In this document: positions 38,363 through 40,740 of the stretch, in pieces
Position numbering within the stretch: the stretch's first letter is position 1
Layout: the number at the start of each line of letters is the position of its first letter
From: Moorella mulderi DSM 14980
GTDB taxonomy: Bacteria > Bacillota > DSM-521 > Neomoorellales > Neomoorellaceae
Reading direction: 5' to 3'
Assembly: GCF_001594015.1 (NCBI RefSeq)
Contig: NZ_LTBC01000018.1
Coordinates: forward strand, 1 to 40,740
DNA length: 40,740 nucleotides
Made by a program: the position numbers and the translations under genes
Notes under the pieces: model-generated
The model's input: only the letters and a program-made list of their open reading frames with translations
The model's database searches: none
What the model was told of the DNA's origin: nothing

Positions 38363-40447
38363 ATGGGTGCTGTAGTCACACTAACAAAGAGAGATAACGC
38401 GAATAAATTCGACTGGACTCCGTTGTACGAGGCTTACGTCAGCGGCGCGAATGGCAGCCCGCTCAATGAGCGCGATGATGGTTGGATGGACGGCTGTTGC
38501 CCGCTCCACGACGACACCAGACCTTCCTTCTCCTTTAACCGCTGGTCCGGGTACTGGCTCTGCCGGGCAGGGTGTGGGGCGGGTTGGCCGCTTGACTTTT
38601 TGGCAGAAGTAGACGGCCTTGAAGGTGACGCCGCGTTGGATAAAATCCGGGAGCTATGCGGGTCTTTGCCACCAAACATTATCCCAGGCCCGCTTAACCT
38701 TGAAGCGTATGCCGCCTACTGTAATCTGCCGGTGCCTTTTTTCCAGAAGTTAGGCCTAACGGAATGCACCAAGGGAATAAAAATACCCTATTGCAATGTT
38801 GATGGGCAAGTTTTCAGGTATCGCTACCGCTTATCCCTCAGCAAGCAAGGCACACGTTTTACCTGGGGCACCGGCAAAGGCATTCTACCTTACGGCTTGG
38901 AAAACCTGTATCTGGCTAAAAAAGCGGGTTACTTGCTCCTAGTCGAAGGCGAGAGCGACTGCCACATTTGCTGGTATGCGGGTATCCCGGCTCTAGGAAG
39001 TCCCGGAGTTGCTGCGTGGCAGAGGGAATGGTCAGCTTTAATCCCTGAAGGAGTGCAAATTTACATCTGGCAGGAACCGGATGAGGGCCACGTCCTGGTA
39101 GAAAAGGTTTTACGCGACTTCCCGGACGCGAAAATTATTAAAACCACTGTGGAGGAAAAAGACCCCCGGCAGGTATGGTTGAGTTCCAGGGATAAGGCGG
39201 ATTTCGTCCGGCGTATTAATGAGTTATTACAAACAGCAACCACCGCAGACGATCTGCAGGGAGCCGCCAGGAGGACAGAACGGGAAGCGGCCTGGCAGAA
39301 ATGTAAAGACCTGGCTACGGAGCCTGATATTTTAATACACGTTCTGAATACCCTCAGCCAGGTTGTCGCCGGTGAACGTGAAGCCCTGGCTGTCCTTTAC
39401 CTGGCGTTGACCTCCAGGTTGCTGCCCAGACCTATTAACCTCCTGCTCCAGGCCCCACCGGGGGCAGGCAAGAGTTATTTGGTAGACCGTGTTTTACAGA
39501 TGTTTCCAGAAAGTGCATATTATAAATTGACCGCTTCCAGTGAGCGGGCTTTTATTTATTCGGATGAAAATTTCGCTCACCGGACAGTTGTCGTAGCCGA
39601 AGCAGCAGGCTTGCATTCGGATGGTGTCGCGGGAACAATTGTACGTGAGTTAATTTGGGGGAACAAGTTGGCTTATGAAGTTGTAGAGAAAACCCCTGAC
39701 GGCCTGCGGCCACGTAAAATTATCAAAGATGGCCCAGTCGGCCTAATCACCACAACTGTTAAAAACGTCGAAGGCGAGCTAGCCACACGCCTACTGGTCG
39801 TGGAACTGAAAGACACCCCGGAGCAAACCAGGCTAATTCTGGAAGCGGAAGCGCGGGAAGCTGCTGGACAGGCTACCATGCCGGATTTAAGCCAATTCGT
39901 GGCCCTGCAAAAGTGGTTGGAGCTAAATGGGCCAGCGAATGTAGTCGTACCCTACGCTGAAACCCTAGCTAAGCTATTGAAGCCAAGCAGCGTAAGAGTA
40001 CGCCGCGACTTTAAGCAACTGTTAACGTTAATAATGGCCTATGCGTTGTTACACCAGGCAACCAGGCAAGTCAAGGATGAAGGTACAATCGTTGCTACCA
40101 TCGAAGATTACTCCAACATTTACCATATCGCTAATAACCTTTTCAGCAGTAGTTCTATGGAAGCACTAACACCGGCGCAAAATGAATTGGTAGAAGCGGT
40201 GCGGCATCATTATGCAAGTCACAGCTGCTCTATGACCCTACGACAACTTGCCGATGCGTTAGGGATAGATAAATCAGCAGCCTCCCGTCGTCTACAGGCT
40301 GTTTTAGCGAAGGGTTATGTAAGGAACCTACAAGATAAGCCAGGTCAGCCTGCAATGCTTGTTCCCGGTGACCCACCGCCTGATAACAACCCGGTATTAC
40401 CTAAGCCGGAAGAGTTAACCCTCGCTTTTAAAAATGCGGGGGTTTAA
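38363..40447 (+). CDS. Primase/helicase-like replication protein (CHC2 zinc finger, TOPRIM, P-loop ATPase, winged helix)
   Basis: The 694-residue protein looks like the replication enzyme of a mobile element. Its N-terminus has a CHC2-type zinc site (CPLHDDTRPSF, then WLCRAGCGAGWPLDFL near residue 70). A TOPRIM-like domain follows (LLLVEGESDCHICWYAGIPA near 195, PEGVQIYIWQEPDEG). After a linker, an ATPase core carries Walker A APPGAGKSYL near 368, VVVAEAAGLH as the acidic segment, and a TTTVKNVEGELATRLLVVEL sensor region. The C-terminus is a winged helix (TLRQLADALGIDKSAASRRL). A DnaG-type RNA polymerase fold between the finger and TOPRIM is very short. ATG 38363 follows GGGGAGGT. A terminator-like hairpin follows the stop. 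Confidence 0.8.
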   Translation: MGAVVTLTKRDNANKFDWTPLYEAYVSGANGSPLNERDDGWMDGCCPLHDDTRPSFSFNRWSGYWLCRAGCGAGWPLDFLAEVDGLEGDAALDKIRELCGSLPPNIIPGPLNLEAYAAYCNLPVPFFQKLGLTECTKGIKIPYCNVDGQVFRYRYRLSLSKQGTRFTWGTGKGILPYGLENLYLAKKAGYLLLVEGESDCHICWYAGIPALGSPGVAAWQREWSALIPEGVQIYIWQEPDEGHVLVEKVLRDFPDAKIIKTTVEEKDPRQVWLSSRDKADFVRRINELLQTATTADDLQGAARRTEREAAWQKCKDLATEPDILIHVLNTLSQVVAGEREALAVLYLALTSRLLPRPINLLLQAPPGAGKSYLVDRVLQMFPESAYYKLTASSERAFIYSDENFAHRTVVVAEAAGLHSDGVAGTIVRELIWGNKLAYEVVEKTPDGLRPRKIIKDGPVGLITTTVKNVEGELATRLLVVELKDTPEQTRLILEAEAREAAGQATMPDLSQFVALQKWLELNGPANVVVPYAETLAKLLKPSSVRVRRDFKQLLTLIMAYALLHQATRQVKDEGTIVATIEDYSNIYHIANNLFSSSSMEALTPAQNELVEAVRHHYASHSCSMTLRQLADALGIDKSAASRRLQAVLAKGYVRNLQDKPGQPAMLVPGDPPPDNNPVLPKPEELTLAFKNAGV

Positions 40448-40468
40448 TTTTGCCCCTCCCCAGGTAAA

Positions 40469-40504
40469 GGGTGTTGCAGCTACTGTTGCAACACCCTCCT
40501 TTTC
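40469..40504 (+). terminator. Terminator-like hairpin after the primase/helicase gene
   Basis: GGGTGTTGCA (40469-40478) pairs perfectly with TGCAACACCC (40487-40496) across 8 bases and is followed by TCCTTTTC. The 3' arm is also the first motif of the right inverted repeat, so the two functions overlap. Confidence 0.65.
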
Positions 40505-40605
40505 TGCAACACTGACTGCAACAGGCTAAAGCCTTATATACCAAGGCTTTCCGGGTTTCTGTTGCAGTGTTGACATCGTTGCAGTGGGATATAAAGGGTA
40601 GAAAA
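40484..40605 (+). repeat. Right copy of the 122-bp imperfect inverted repeat
   Basis: GTTGCA motifs are centred at 40488.5 (palindromic GTTGCAAC), 40507.5, 40519.5, 40563.5 and 40580.5, with GGGTAGAAAA at 40596-40605. Spacings 19, 12, 44, 17 and 20 equal those of the left copy exactly. A GTTGAC between motifs four and five is also shared. A local palindrome AAAGCCTT...AAGGCTTT (40528-40550) is found only in this copy. Apart from these repeats and the hairpin below, 40448-40718 shows no gene. Confidence 0.85.
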
Positions 40606-40657
40606 ATTTATAAAAGCATTCCTGTAATGAATTAAGGTAGGTGTTGCCAATAAAAAA

Positions 40658-40708
40658 GCCTCCTGGTAAAAAGAAAATAGACCAAAACAAACAAACCCAC
40701 CAGGAGGC
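40658..40708 (+). promoter_or_regulatory. Perfect hairpin masking a ribosome-binding site
   Basis: GCCTCCTGGT (40658-40667) is perfectly complementary to ACCAGGAGGC (40699-40708). The right arm contains the AGGAGG that serves the ATG at 40719. Insertion sequences often use such a fold to block translation from read-through transcripts; that reading is inferred here. Confidence 0.6.
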
Positions 40709-40718
40709 GAGAAACCGT

Positions 40719-40740
40719 ATGAATGAGGTGCAAAAGAAAT
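40719..40740 (+). CDS. Start of an unidentified gene (possibly a transposase)
   Basis: ATG 40719 lies 11 bases after AGGAGG and reads MNEVQKK before the window ends. Seven residues cannot be assigned to a family. The ribosome-binding site folded into a long hairpin in an accessory region makes a transposase gene a fair guess, but no terminal inverted repeat has been recognised. Confidence 0.45.

Noticed and set aside
40528-40550. AAAGCCTT/AAGGCTTT palindrome as a terminator
   Set aside because: There is no T-run, and it lies inside the right inverted repeat between two motifs. It is noted there as a local feature of that copy.

Overview
The window looks like chromosome from a spore-forming, GC-rich thermophilic clostridium of the Moorella type, with the left part of an integrated mobile element at its right end. 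This placement is an inference from gene content and style. Spore formation is suggested by SpoVB, a SpoVM-like peptide, a YpmA-family protein and a sensor-less sporulation-type histidine kinase. Clostridial features are the UPF0182 protein, DUF3786, the acyl-CoA dehydratase activase genes, the B12-dependent ribonucleotide reductase and the frequent TTG/GTG starts.

Layout. 1-144: end of an IS66-like insertion sequence. 145-2460: a decayed strip holding an orphan solute-binding lipoprotein, a frameshifted DUF362 ferredoxin-type gene, a truncated corrinoid-protein gene, and a 42-residue ORF whose ribosome-binding site lies inside a hairpin. 2574-4755: three poorly characterised genes (DUF3786, a quinate-dehydrogenase-like protein, a Cys-rich/TPR protein). 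4884-8236: thiL, then a biotin-dependent carboxyltransferase cluster. 8265-12238: DinG helicase/exonuclease, a SpoVM-like micro-gene and small membrane proteins. 12377-16877: a translationally coupled run of two DUF2229-type proteins and their ATPase activase, then an AttH/CrtC-like protein and a Fur regulator. 16967-20321: TPR protein, YpmA, SurE and convergent SpoVB. 20506-22551: a second-type EF-G. 22771-22846: tRNA-Trp on the minus strand with a clear promoter and terminator. 22969-28360: PHP phosphoesterase, Ddl, UPF0182, histidine kinase. 28434-31850: NrdJ ribonucleotide reductase, interrupted by a 375-residue homing-endonuclease intein exactly before its catalytic cysteine. 31854-36203: CBS proteins, HAD phosphatase, GT4 glycosyltransferase, GltX.

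At 36316-36360 only the 3' part of a tRNA-Gln(CUG) remains, still followed by its terminator. This is the expected left junction of an element integrated into a tRNA gene. Everything to the right is visibly more AT-rich in its non-coding parts and of accessory type: a coiled-coil membrane protein, a five-copy tandem repeat array, a small DNA-binding-like protein and a CHC2-TOPRIM-ATPase primase/helicase.

The most striking observation is that this replication module (37428-40483) is bracketed by two 122-bp inverted repeats. Each carries five TGTTGCA-type motifs in the same order, with identical centre-to-centre spacing (19, 12, 44 and 17 bp, then 20 bp to a shared GGGTAGAAAA box), while the DNA between the motifs has diverged. 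This looks like a nucleoprotein site under selection at both ends of a self-replicating or recombining module. The window ends at the first codons of another gene whose Shine-Dalgarno is buried in a perfect 10-bp hairpin.
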